Shown in pieces: positions 12,901 through 24,900 of a DNA stretch of 64,000 nucleotides; positions within the stretch are counted from its first letter, which is position 1; every line of letters starts with the position of its first letter. A model generated the notes under the pieces. The model was given only the letters and a program-made list of their open reading frames with translations. It ran no database searches and was not told where the DNA came from. Made by a program: the position numbers and the translations under genes. Source of the DNA: Romanomermis culicivorax (lineage: Eukaryota > Nematoda > Enoplea > Mermithida > Mermithidae); contig CAWUHX010000166.1 in the NCBI GenBank assembly GCA_963922205.1, forward strand, positions 248,001 through 312,000, read 5' to 3'.

Positions 12901-15900
12901 AAATTTTTCAGTTGGGGAGTCCTTTAACTTTTCTTGAGCGGATCATTGAGCAAAAACAAAAGGAAAGCTCCATAAGCATTATTATATATAGTATTTGGAA
13001 AGTTACCAGAAAAATATTCCTCAAAGCAGTCCAGGTGAGCGCATCTGACGGTTGTTTCAGGCCAGATGAGCATACCTGGACAATAGGTTCAACTGGATTC
13101 AACTCGGTACCAGATGAGGCGACTTCGGTACCAGATGACTCAATTCTCAGCGCCAGGTGTGGAAACCAATTTTAATTGCAAAAGCGAGATGGAGGACTTG
13201 GAGATAGACCATCATACATGTAATTGGGGGTGAAATGCTGTGGGAACCCCCCCTCCCAGAAATCGTCAACCATATGGCTAGTCATTGGGCGACCGCTCCT
13301 CCCCTCAGGATTTTCCAATCCTATGGCTATCCATATGATAACCGTTGGGACTCCCATACTTTGGTCGAAAAAATACTGAAAATGTCATTTTTTGAACAAA
13401 AAGTGGTCAAAAATGTGAATTTTATTGGCGCTTCGCGCCATGAATACATTTCTTCGGTCTTTTTAGAAAAAATATTATTTTTTGAACGATTTTTCGGACT
13501 TTTTTCTTGAAAAAATCGAATTTTTTTTACTCGAGACCCTTCCCTCCAAAACTTTGGGAATTACCGACCCCCGGCCCAAAAAAAGTCACCCAACTCCCCC
13601 CCCCAGACCTCTGGGCCCCGTTACATGTATGTAGACTATCAGCTACTAAAAATTAGATAATCAACGAAATAGAAAATCAACCAGCCAACTTATCATGGAA
13701 CAATGTATCAATGAAATAAACAAAACCCGTAAATCGACCAGCGAAAGAATCAAAGAAACAACCAACTAACCGATGAATTAACCAACCAACCATTCACCAG
13801 GAAATCAACCAACCACCAACCATTAACCAAAGAATCAACCAGCCAACCATTAACTGGGTAATCAAACAATCAATGAACCGACCATTGAATCAGAGAATCA
13901 ACCAGCCAAACAGGGAATCGGCGAATCAACCGACAAATAAGGGAATCAATGAATGAGCCATCCAGGAAATCAACCGGCCAATCAGAGAATCGGCCAACTA
14001 ATCAAGAAATCAACTAATGATTCAATTCATTCAGGGAATAAACTAATCGAGGAATCAATGAATGTGTTGCGTAGAAAAATTTTTAGAGACCCTCTAAAAC
14101 GCACCAGAGTGTACTTTTTCAAATTCTCTGACTTTTCGTGGTTCCAGGCATAATTTTTACCTCTGACCTGACAGTTTTTTCAGGCTTGCTTGATACACTG
14201 GCACGTCCTAAAAAGTATGTAGATTCTGAAATAAGTTTGAAAAACATCTTTGATTGCATTCTGTCTATCTTGTACAGGATAAATGAAGTATACATTTGGT
14301 TCCCTATCCCTACCTCTGTTTGGCTTGATAACCACCCAACAACCAACCAAATTTTTGGACTGGCTGGTACCAGATGAACCGATAGGACTTTGCCAGGTAT
14401 GCAGGTGAGGGTTTCCGGAGTCTGAGCTACAGGGGTTGACCCCCGCCCATTACGTGTGTCTATGTTTAACAGTAGTGATTCTCTGCGAATTAGATATTAA
14501 CTGATCAGTTTTACTATCCGAATAGTTCGATTATTTAAACTTTGAAAATATAGTGCGAAATTTCGCATTGATTTTTGAATCAGCACGGGAGGAGGTATGG
14601 ATGTGCGGTTTCGTTTTTTAGTCACGGAATTCAATTCCCCAAGGCGTTGCCATTTACTGTCCTTGTGATTCTTGAAGTTCGGATGGTATTTAGGGCAGTG
14701 AGATATCTATTGTGAAATTCAAAGCATGATAGCAATTAACTCCTATCTATCGCAATTGGATCAACAGGAACATGGTTCTTAGCAGGTACAAGTGATCATT
14801 CCCAAATTACTACACAGGTATACGGGCCTGAGACAATTTCAGCTCAAAATTCTTTAGAAAAGTTAAAAACAAGAAATGATATTCGTTTTTTCAGAATCTG
14901 ATAAATTCGTCAAATTGATAATTAATCTAACTTATGATAAAAACAGTTGAGTTACAGACAATCCCATACTGATGTTTACATCTCAACTTGGACAATAGAT
15001 TTTCCGTGCATATAAACTAGCGAGCTTCTTGCTTCAAAATTTCAGATTTAAAGTTCTGAGTCTTCCTATTTTAATCAATTAAGCTAATTATTACACAATA
15101 ATCGTTGTTTCGAAAAAGTAACACGGTAGGAAAATTGATGCACAATCGTATATTCGAATACCTAATCAGCATGCAAATTTTAAAAGTCCCTTCAGAATGC
15201 AATTCGAATGACGTATAGGCCTTGTTTCAAAATAATTTCCTCATTTCTTCCATCTGAGCTTGTTTAATTTCCGATCATCGTAATTCACGATGTTTAGTGT
15301 AGTCAAGTCTGTAGCCAGGAATTTTTTCATAGAGGCGCCACACATTTTTTTCACTTAATTTGCCGTATGAGTGGCATTTCTGACTTGACTTTTTCTTGAA
15401 GAAAAAACCAAAGGTCACACGACCTCTGCTTTTTTTAACACTTGCAACATTTCGGGAGACCATGGCCCCCCCAACCCCCCTGCGTACAGTCCCTCAGGTT
15501 ACTTATATACATATTTATATATCTATATTTGATGGACTGACTAAATGGACTCAGTAGCTGATTTAACACGGTGAACTTTATGTGAAAAACGGTGGCTGAA
15601 TAGACACAATATCGTCCAAAGAAGAGTCTGAGAATGTATTAATAGGCTTAGATAGTCATGCCTTATTAAATAGAATTATCGTTTCTGAGCACGCTTTTCG
15701 AGCATTGTTGACACTTTTGTCTCAAGTCATACACTTGCTTTAATGATTGTCTGACTGAGTGCCAGCCGTACGCTTTTTTTGTGTTCATGTTTGTTTTACA
15801 GGGTTGAGCATAACCTTTTCCTAGGGGGTCACAGCGAGAACGGCAGTAGTTTACAACTTTCATAAAACCTCCTTTTAATCGAAAAGGTATTTGAATGAGC

Positions 15901-18900
15901 TATTATATGTCAAAATTGCTCAAAATGAGTGGAAAATTCGATTCGGGAAAGCAATCGGTCATTGACAGAGTAAAATTCATCGCCCGTTGGAGCAACATTT
16001 ATTGATCAAAAATGGATTGCAAACATATTGAATCGGCATCAGACACGCACGGCAAGAATTTTCCAGGTAGAGGGTTCTCGGACTTTTTATCGAGAGGGTG
16101 GGGGTGGCCGCGAGAAAAGAAAAAAAAAGTTCCGCAAGCATGTTTTTCATACAGAATATGCATCAAAATCATCAAGAAAACTGTATTGGAAAAAGTTCAG
16201 GGGGGGTGTTTGACGATTTTTTCCAGTCCAGGGACTAATATAGAAGAGTTTAACGATTTTTTCCAGGCCAGGCAGACGATTTTTTCTAGTCCAGGATCTC
16301 ATATAGTAGAGTTTACCCCCTCCCATGTGCACGTATGATCAGCATCCCAATTGGGTTACTGATCATTGGAAGATATATCGATTATTAGCGCAGTTGTTAC
16401 AAGTGTTACTGTGAGCCCTGGAAAAAGGTTATGAACCACTCTGTACTTCAATTTGATGCTTGGAGTTGTGTCATGAAAAGAGAATCAAAAATATGCCTCG
16501 TCTGCTAAAATTAAATTAAATCGCATAATTTTGTGCACATATCTTTGATTGGCTATTAATTATGCATGTTACAACTATTGATGGTTCGACGTCGACGTTT
16601 TCGCCGTTACACTAGAAACTTTTTAAAATCGATGTGTTTCGAAAAATGAGAGATTGAAAAACTGAACTGCTATGACATAGAGAGAAATGTAAGCAGCGAG
16701 AAAATTTGCATGTGATAAGCATACATCGGCAGCGAGAAAAATCTGGGGCAGGTCAACCAAATTTTAATCCAACTTTAACCAACCGTAACTCCCTCGAAAA
16801 GAGCATACATCATCGTTAAGTGAATATTATCTTTTTTGTAATCAAGATGCACTTGATTACTTTTTTGTAACCGAGGTGCAACTTGATTTCTCGTGCGTTA
16901 AATCTTGAAATCGTGTGTGCGATTTTAAATTGATTTTTTCGTCGCAATTTTGAGTATTGTGATACACAACTTGATTTATCGTGTGCAATTTTCAATGAGT
17001 CAGGAAGAACTTTCAACATGTTTTTCAGGTTATCGAACTCGTTTTTCAAGTTGTGACAAAAAAATCGAACCTTCTCGTATTCCGTAGTTTATTTTACTTT
17101 TTTCAATAAGCCATTTGGAATATATTTTGGATTTTCAAATCAGATTTTCATTGTCCAAATTTTATATGCGTTGTTGCCATACCCGTGCATGATCAGTCAG
17201 CCTGAGGGGGTGGACTGGGATTTGTCAGGGTAGTAAATGGTTTTGACTAAGCACACCCAAGCAGAGAAAGCTTAAATGGCGAAATCCTTTAGTAGTAACT
17301 AGGCTCCCGTCAAAAATGTACTACTAAAGTGGCTTCCCAGACGGTAAATCAAAAAATAATGGATAGTAAATGAGCATGCGACAGGCCTGGTAGGGTAATA
17401 CCGCTACCGTACCCCAACCAATGCACAGGTATTGTTGGTGGATATTTGTTTTGTTCTGGATCATTATGACTGTGTTTAGTGAACAATATTTATTTAATAT
17501 TTGTTTTTTTTGCCTTCACGCTACAAATTTGTTGTAGCATACTTGGCATGAATCTGTTCGGCTGTAAATTTTGCAAAGAGAAAGATAATTTCGACGGTAC
17601 AAAAAAGAAGGATTGCGAAAGGAAAAACTTCGACACTTTGCTTTGGGCCTTACTAACGGTGTTTCAGGTATATATAATATCTAGTAGAGTTTTGAATGAA
17701 TGCTCGTTTTATGAATAATTAAACAGTCAAGGTTGACCTTTACGTGTTCGAGAAATTAGCTTGCTTTTGCATGGTTTATGTATGTTTTCTCTGCTTGCAT
17801 TGTCACCTTACCTAGCGGAGGCCCTGCTCTCTCCTTAGGTTAGTTTTTTGCCATTTGTTTACTGTTTTTGCATCTCCTCTGTTATAATCTTAGCTTATTG
17901 GGAATGGTGATTTTTGGCGGTCGATTTTGCATCAATAAAAGCGACGGCTCCCAATGCACTTGCAAAGATCTGCGTGATCCCAAAATTACATGCATATGCG
18001 CCAGAAAAAATTTCGACAATTTTTTACATTCGAGCTTAACGGTTTTTCAAGTAAGTGATCGGAATTAAAGATTGAGAATAGCAAATTTCCCCTGCTTCAT
18101 GCTAGTTTTAGATTTGCTGGGCCTATTTGTGATGATTTTTTCGATTTCAGATGTCTGTGCTTGGAACAGAAATCGTGAGCTGTCCGATATTCCTTTTGGG
18201 TTGAAGTTAGGTATCGCTTACGAGAACAACAAAAGTTAATAATTTCTCAGTAAATCAAATCTAGTTCATGAATTCAAAATTTCAGATTTTGCTTCATTTT
18301 TTCAGATCATTTTTGAATATTTTTCCACCAAATAAAAAAACATGAAATTGCATCGCATGCTCAAATTATATTTACGTCAGTCTGAAATGATTTTTTACTC
18401 CATCCTATGCACAGGCGTATACATAATATATTTTACTAATCCACGTTCCGCTGCTCATTTCGCAGTGCATGCTTTACTTTGCCTCCTAGCCCCAAGGTCA
18501 ACCTTATTCGAATTAGTTTTTTCCTCCGATATTTCATTCGCCATTTCTCATTTCTTGCCTATGTTGTTCATTTCTAGCTCGCGAAATTCAGAATACAAAT
18601 TAGATTTTGGATGAAACAAATCCACTCACTGCAATAATCTGTTTGGTTTATTTTTCTGCTACACATATGAGCAGTCATCAGTCATATTCATTTGTCGTGG
18701 ATCATTTCGATTTTAGATCCTTACGCAAGAAGATTGGAATGTTGTCCTATTCAATGGAATGGCACACACATCACCTTGGGCAGCTCTTTACTTCGTAGCA
18801 CTCATGACATTTGGAAATTATGTCCTCTTCAACTTACTTGTCGCAATTTTGGTTGAGGGCTTTCAAGAAAGCAAAGAAGTTAGTATTAAATAATTTATTC

Positions 18901-21900
18901 GCTATCGAATAGCTCCCAAAATTTTAGCTTTTGTACTTTGCAATTCGTGGTGTTAGTTAAAATTATATTTGCGTCATTTTTTTGATGTTCCCTTCATTCT
19001 TCAATGACTCTAGAAGTGATACTCTTATCCATAGGAAAAAGGTTGTCAATGTCACTAGGTAAGCATTTCCGTTGCACTATATTTTTATTCATTTCAATTT
19101 ATTCTATGGGTTCATGATAGTGCGATACATTTTTAGCCAAAAAGTGAACTACTTCAAGCTGTCTTATATGTCTCTGCCCATTTTAGCTTCTTTAGCTTCC
19201 ATAAATGATCAGGCAATAAGACGCCGATGAAAATTAGATAACATGATGGTTATATTTTTTCGACAGCATTTTGACTCATGAAACTTTTTCAGACCCTAAA
19301 TTTCTGTTATTCACGGTTCTTTATTCAGGAAGAAAGACGTTTACTGGAAGAAGAAGAGAAGAAAAAAGCTGAAGAAGTTGAAGAAAACAGAAAAAAAGAG
19401 GAAGAATATATGCTTTATAAGACCCCAAGTCAAAATGCTATCATCTATCCGCTTATCGAGGGTGACGATTCAGGCGAGCCTATATGCACTTGCTCTTATA
19501 GATCAGCAGCTGACAGAGGTATATTTGTTTTTTTCGGTAAGAAGAAATTTTCCTCAGACTATGTCGTTTGATTTTGAATATGAATATTGATAATCTTTGG
19601 TCAATTTTTGACCGCAATAAATTTAGATCGCTCCAAAGATATTAAGCATAAGAATAGTAAGTTCATAAAAGAAATTCTTTTTGTTCTGAAAGACACCATT
19701 ATGCTGTGTCTTGGGAGTTAAATTTGGCTGCTACTCACTCATTTGGACAAAAAATAAACGCTTTTGCATCAATCATTAAAAAAATCTCAATAATTTTGGA
19801 CTGCTAAAATTGTCACAAACTTTTAGATCGACTGCTTTCACTGCCCGCTGTGCTTTATTCATCACCCTTGCAACTGCAACAACCATTACTCGTTCACCCG
19901 GTTGGCGGCAGCGGTGTTGATAACGACGACAAAGGGGCAAACCGCAGTGACGCGTTCATGCAAGTGCCGCCGCATATCATACAAACAGCACCCACGCCGC
20001 AACATTCTCCCCATTGTTTGGCAAGAACATTGGATAATGGCTTGACTTTTGCTCATTGCACAGATGATCACAGCTCATCACCCGCCGGCGAGTCTCATTT
20101 AGATGGTCTAGAGTCAAATTCTTCGGTAAGTATTACGGATAAAACGGTAATTTCGATTTTCTTGGAAACAAGATGCTGAAGTTTAATTTTTCGATATTGA
20201 ATTTCGCGTCGAGTAACACAGGTGAGTATAGATGACAATATTGATCATTAAAAGAGAACTGATCATTAATATTATTTGCGCTTTTTGTGAACTTAATAAT
20301 ATCGGACTACGTTATGAGAAAACTTACAGTCATATACAGGATAGTCCAAAAAATGGCCCAAAAAGTATGTCGTGCCTTAGCCAGTCGCACTAAGATGTTC
20401 GTGTTTTTCCAATTCTAGTCCATAAAATTTCAAATCCGTATCTACAGTATATCGAGCTGTATTCATTTACATTAACCCTCTGCTTTTGGTGTTGAATTTT
20501 TCATCTTTTTTCGAGTCAAATAATCGAAAGTTATTTTGCAGTTGCCGAGTTAACTGCATACATGTGACGGAGCCTTGAGCTCTGGGGCCGCCAAGCGACT
20601 TTTTGACGCGGACAGTCATTGGTTGCCCAAAATGTTAAGGGGTCTCTGAAGTAAGGTTTTTCTGCACAGTGCAGACTTTTTTGGACTATGCGAAAAAATT
20701 TTGGGTTTTTCCAGCACAGAACTAAAATTTTTGTACGTTTCTACTACTGGCGTTTGTCGTATGCCAAAAGGCATGTGGCCGGCGCGTCAGAAAAATGATG
20801 ATCGGTGAGGAGCTCGTACGCCCAACCTTCTGCACATAGGGCAGACGTGGTACCAACTGTGCTAACCGAGCCACCTGGATGATTCGCAAATTGTGGTGGT
20901 AGTGGTGAGTGCGGGGCACGTCGCGTAATAAACAGCCGGACGCACCACTACAACAAATTGATGAAAATGTCCATTATGGTGCGATTGAGAAGATCCAGAT
21001 TTTCAGATAACCGGATAGGAAAAAATATCCACTAAGTAACACTAAATACTAAGGAGCACTAAATAGATTCGTTAAACAGGCGATAATGAAATCAGACCAA
21101 ACTAATTTGGACATAAATGCGAAGTGATCAAGTAAAAAAGTTCATAGCTAATGATAAACATGTTATGCTTTTATTGACGAACTTGTTTGTTCAGGTCTTA
21201 TTTTTTGGTTTATCCTCTCATGTAATTGACATTTTCTGCTTCTTTTTAGGTTATTCTGGTATCTGATTTCTGCAATAACATTACCATTTCTGAGGTGAAA
21301 TTAATTACACAAAGAATTTGTATTTGTAAATTTTTTTTCAATGTCCATCTTTGAGGACTCTTCAGAATTTACCCAATTTCCTGTTGTAGTGGTGCGTCTA
21401 GCTTTATTTCCAAAGTCCTTTGTTCTTAAAGTAGGTTCACTTCACGTTAGGTAAACAAATCTTTCACAATGGTTTGTGCTATACTATTTTTGGTATCAAA
21501 AAACAAATGGATGAAGAAGTTTTGCATAACATTTGTAAAATTTTTAGATTTGTGCGCCATTTTCCTTTTCTCGTGGGCGGTGACGATTAGTCACTTGTGT
21601 TGTATACGTGTGGTGCACTCCACCGACGACGGTTTCTTTCTTAACGTTCACTTATTATCTAGAAGTTCAGTTTTTGATGGGCATTCTTTGGTGTCCGTCA
21701 GTGTGTGACCCCTTTCTGGTATAGTCTTTGCCATTTATTTTTGGTAGGGTGTTTTGGAACCACGTGGCCCGGTACCGGGTTGTCGGTTACTCATTTGTGC
21801 CGACCTTGGTGTATTTTCCCATTGTGAATTTTGGGTTCTAACTTATGTTTCTTGTTTTGTTCAATAATAATTTCAATTGTTCCACATTTGGTCAGTTTAC

Positions 21901-24900
21901 CCACTGCTTCTGTAACTTTATCTCGCCCAGTTAGCATTAGGGGAAGGATCACGTTAGGAGTCTCCCAAGAACGGAAGGAGGGTTGCCCAGGGTATACAAG
22001 CCACATATTACCACAGAGGGTTTGAGTTCCTCATTGAGCATTATTTTTCTGACGCGCCAGCTATGTGGATTTGGGCATACGACATTGATGACCGTACCAG
22101 AGGCCCTCCCTCCTCAAAGGGGAGGGGTGTTGTAGTGGTGCATCTGGCTATTCATTACGCGGCATGTCCCGCACTCACCACCACCACTAAACCCACAATT
22201 TTGGAACTATCCACGTGGCTCAGTTAGCGCAGTTGAATAGCGCGTCTGCCTTGTATGCAGAAGGTCGAGAGTTCGAGCCCCTCATCGAGCGTTATTTTTC
22301 TGACGCGCCGGTTACGTGAATATGGGCATACGACATTCCAAACGAAAAACAGTCTGCTGTGTAGGTAATAAATTTCCAGCACATTCAGTTCAAAATGTAA
22401 ATAAATTCTTATTATGTTAGTTCTTATACATATTATTAGATTGCACTTAAAATTTTCGATAAAAACTCGGATTAACAAATGGGTCGTTTGCCAATCACAG
22501 AATACAAATTTCCTCTATAATTTACTCTATTTACTTTATCAGATTTTTGTAAACTTCCTGCGATTATATTCTTTTCCCTTTTTAATCAATTTTTTCATCG
22601 ACCTACCCGGCACATAATTTACTTTGAAATTTATAAATTAATTTTTCTACCATTGCATGGACGCCAAAGTAAAATAAAAGGCACTAAGTTACGACAGGCG
22701 CTTTTGTTGTGATACAATCGACTGGACATACTAAACACAGGCATAATTTTTTTCCTATTTACACCTGTCGAAAAAAGGATTTGAGATTTTTCTACAAATG
22801 CGGAAAAAAAATTCGGCCGTCAAGAACAAAAAGGTGTCTCTTAGTGCGTCTTAGAAATTAAAATCTGTGAATTTCACAGCGCTTCACGGTGGTGTTAGAC
22901 ATAATTTGAATTTGGCTCAAGAGCGGCTTTCACGAAGTCAAGTACAGTTTTTCAATCACTAACACAATCACAATGAATAATGTTAACCAACAATTAATAT
23001 TCGACATTGAGTGCAAAACTTGTAAAATCTATCATCATCGTCATCATCAGTGATGATATCAAGAAACATTTTAGAAGCTTAGTTCTAATAAGATTTAAAA
23101 TCAGTGAACAAGTCGATTTGGTCACATTTTTATGACTTGATATCCGGATATCCGAACTCTCTAAAAACCCGGATATGCGAGGAACATCACTAATATTCAC
23201 TGAACATTATGCTAGAGCACAGACAAAAAGAAGTTTAGATTTATTTCTTAGTTATCCTTAATTGTTTCCATGAATCCGCTATGTCACTACTAGAGCGAGT
23301 AAAACTCGACCATTTCTCTCTGAAAATATTGTGAGAATTGAAATTTTCGTGATGAATATGAATTTTTTAATTTTTCTCACATTTCTTCATACGTTTGTTA
23401 AATACAATCATTTTTCTAGTGAAAATCTAAACCGAGAGTATTACAAATTATTTCCAGAACACATGTTCCAACATTTCGGAGGCTCTTTTGTTCAAAAATT
23501 CTTCGGTGCTACGCACCGGAAAAGTTGAACATGTATGGTTTTCATGATTTATGGTTCCTCATCTCATTTATCAATCGGTAGTCTTCAGTATTCAACCCAT
23601 ATTCACTGACAAATACATTGCAATCGAGTTTCTTTCGCTTATTTTCTTATTGTATTTCTGATTCTGATTTCCGCAATTTTCTCTCTGAAGAGTCATTCAT
23701 GCCTAACCAATCAAAGTCGTCCGATCAATGGAACAGTATCACAAATGAATTCACCGAAAAGTCGTCACCCCGAGTTACCTACGGGTCAACAAGGGTCTCT
23801 CTTAGTTTCCAGTCGATTAACAACCTTAATGCCGACGCCAGTTTTGCGCCATGTTCAGGGTTCGGCCTGCAGTTCTCCATGTTCGAGGTATAGTCCTCAA
23901 TCTTCCTTATGTTCTTGCAAGATTGTTATTTTGAATCGCCTATAATAAAATTCTTCATTTAAAATCAAAAATGCCGCATTTCTACACTTTTTGAAAAAAT
24001 GTGACCAATTGTTTTAAAATGTATGGCTTTACAACATGTCTTCATTATTGCTCCAAAGAAAGAAATGTACTTAGTATTAAAATGACAAGTGTCACGTCGA
24101 GATTTGCGGTTTATTCAATTAATGGTTAGTAGCATAATAAAAAGCGATTCGGTAAATGAAATTAAAAACTTTACTGGCACAAAAAAATAAGTTATCGTAC
24201 TTTGTGCCCAAGTTTAAGACGGGCTCATTATATTAATCATTAGGATGGTAAAGTTTTAGCTAGCTCTTTATCACCTATACCATCAAAGTGAACTTTTCAC
24301 CATTTCCTGTCTTAAAATATTTGACTCAAACGTTGAAAAAATCGTTCAAAAAAGTCGTACTTTTGGTTTAAAAGTCCATAAAAAAATTTGTATCTATGCG
24401 TCGATGCGACAAAAAAATTGACATTTTTGATCATTTTTGCTAAAAGACTATAATTTTCTACCGAAAAAATTGACATTTTTCAGCGTTTAAGAATCAAAAT
24501 TATAAAATATAGCATCCTTTCACCTCCTCCCACTTGCATGCATGCTTCAGTGATGCCCAGCGTATCACAGAGCAGTGCTATCTAAATTATTCTCGAACCA
24601 CTTGCTCAAATCACTTCCTCGCTTGCATGTGTCATTATACTCCCGAAAGTATACCTCTCATTATATCCCTCAATGTTTACGCTGATACTGTCGCACAGAA
24701 CATCATTGCACGAACGCCGTTTGGCCAGACGTCATGGTTCTTTGACACCTATGCGATTCCACACATCATGCTATTATCCACACCTATCGTACAACATATC
24801 ACCGAACCCAAATTTGCTGACTGTCGCAGTTCCATTGCAATTCCCTAGCATCACTTCGCTTTCAAGAACTTCCATTTCCGGACCACTTTCGGAATATAAC

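Larger units (their letters stand above)
12676..17537 (+). other. 4.9-kb intron
   Basis: It contains an inverted family A MITE (13213-13631), a degenerate AATCAACC array (13640-14065) and a family B repeat (about 16031-16337). The stretches 14066-16030 and 16338-17537 hold nothing I recognise. Confidence 0.8.
20126..23690 (+). other. Intron with SINE copies and a possible cassette exon
   Basis: It contains a truncated family A copy (about 20557-20690), SINE-like copies (20736-20962, 22018-22083, 22128-22333) and the candidate exon 21250-21294. A stretch starting ACAGGATAGTCCAAAAAATG at about 20337 may be a mariner-like end. I see nothing clear in 22340-23690. Confidence 0.7.

Noticed and set aside
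18151..18174. A 24-base segment with a strong acceptor and GTGAGC donor just before the domain II filter exon
   Set aside because: It would insert eight residues between LTVFQ and ILTQEDW, inside the pore helix, which no known channel tolerates.
18342..18614. 90-codon open frame in the domain II intron
   Set aside because: It has no similarity I recognise and does not fit the phase of the flanking exons.
19035..19058. A 24-base exon-like segment (CCATAG acceptor, GTAAGC donor) between two II-III linker exons
   Set aside because: In the required phase 0 its last codon is TAG, so inclusion would truncate the protein. It could be a poison exon, but nothing else supports it.
22213..22290. Functional tRNA-Thr(UGU)
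   Set aside because: D-arm, anticodon arm and T-arm are recognisable, but the acceptor stem does not pair and diverged copies share the same flanks; it is a SINE-like part.
23745..23945. Read-through past the donor at 23888 (continuing [10 protein letters not shown]) as the true exon end
   Set aside because: No good donor follows before the stop, and only the donor at 23888 gives the phase needed at 24699. Kept as a minor alternative.
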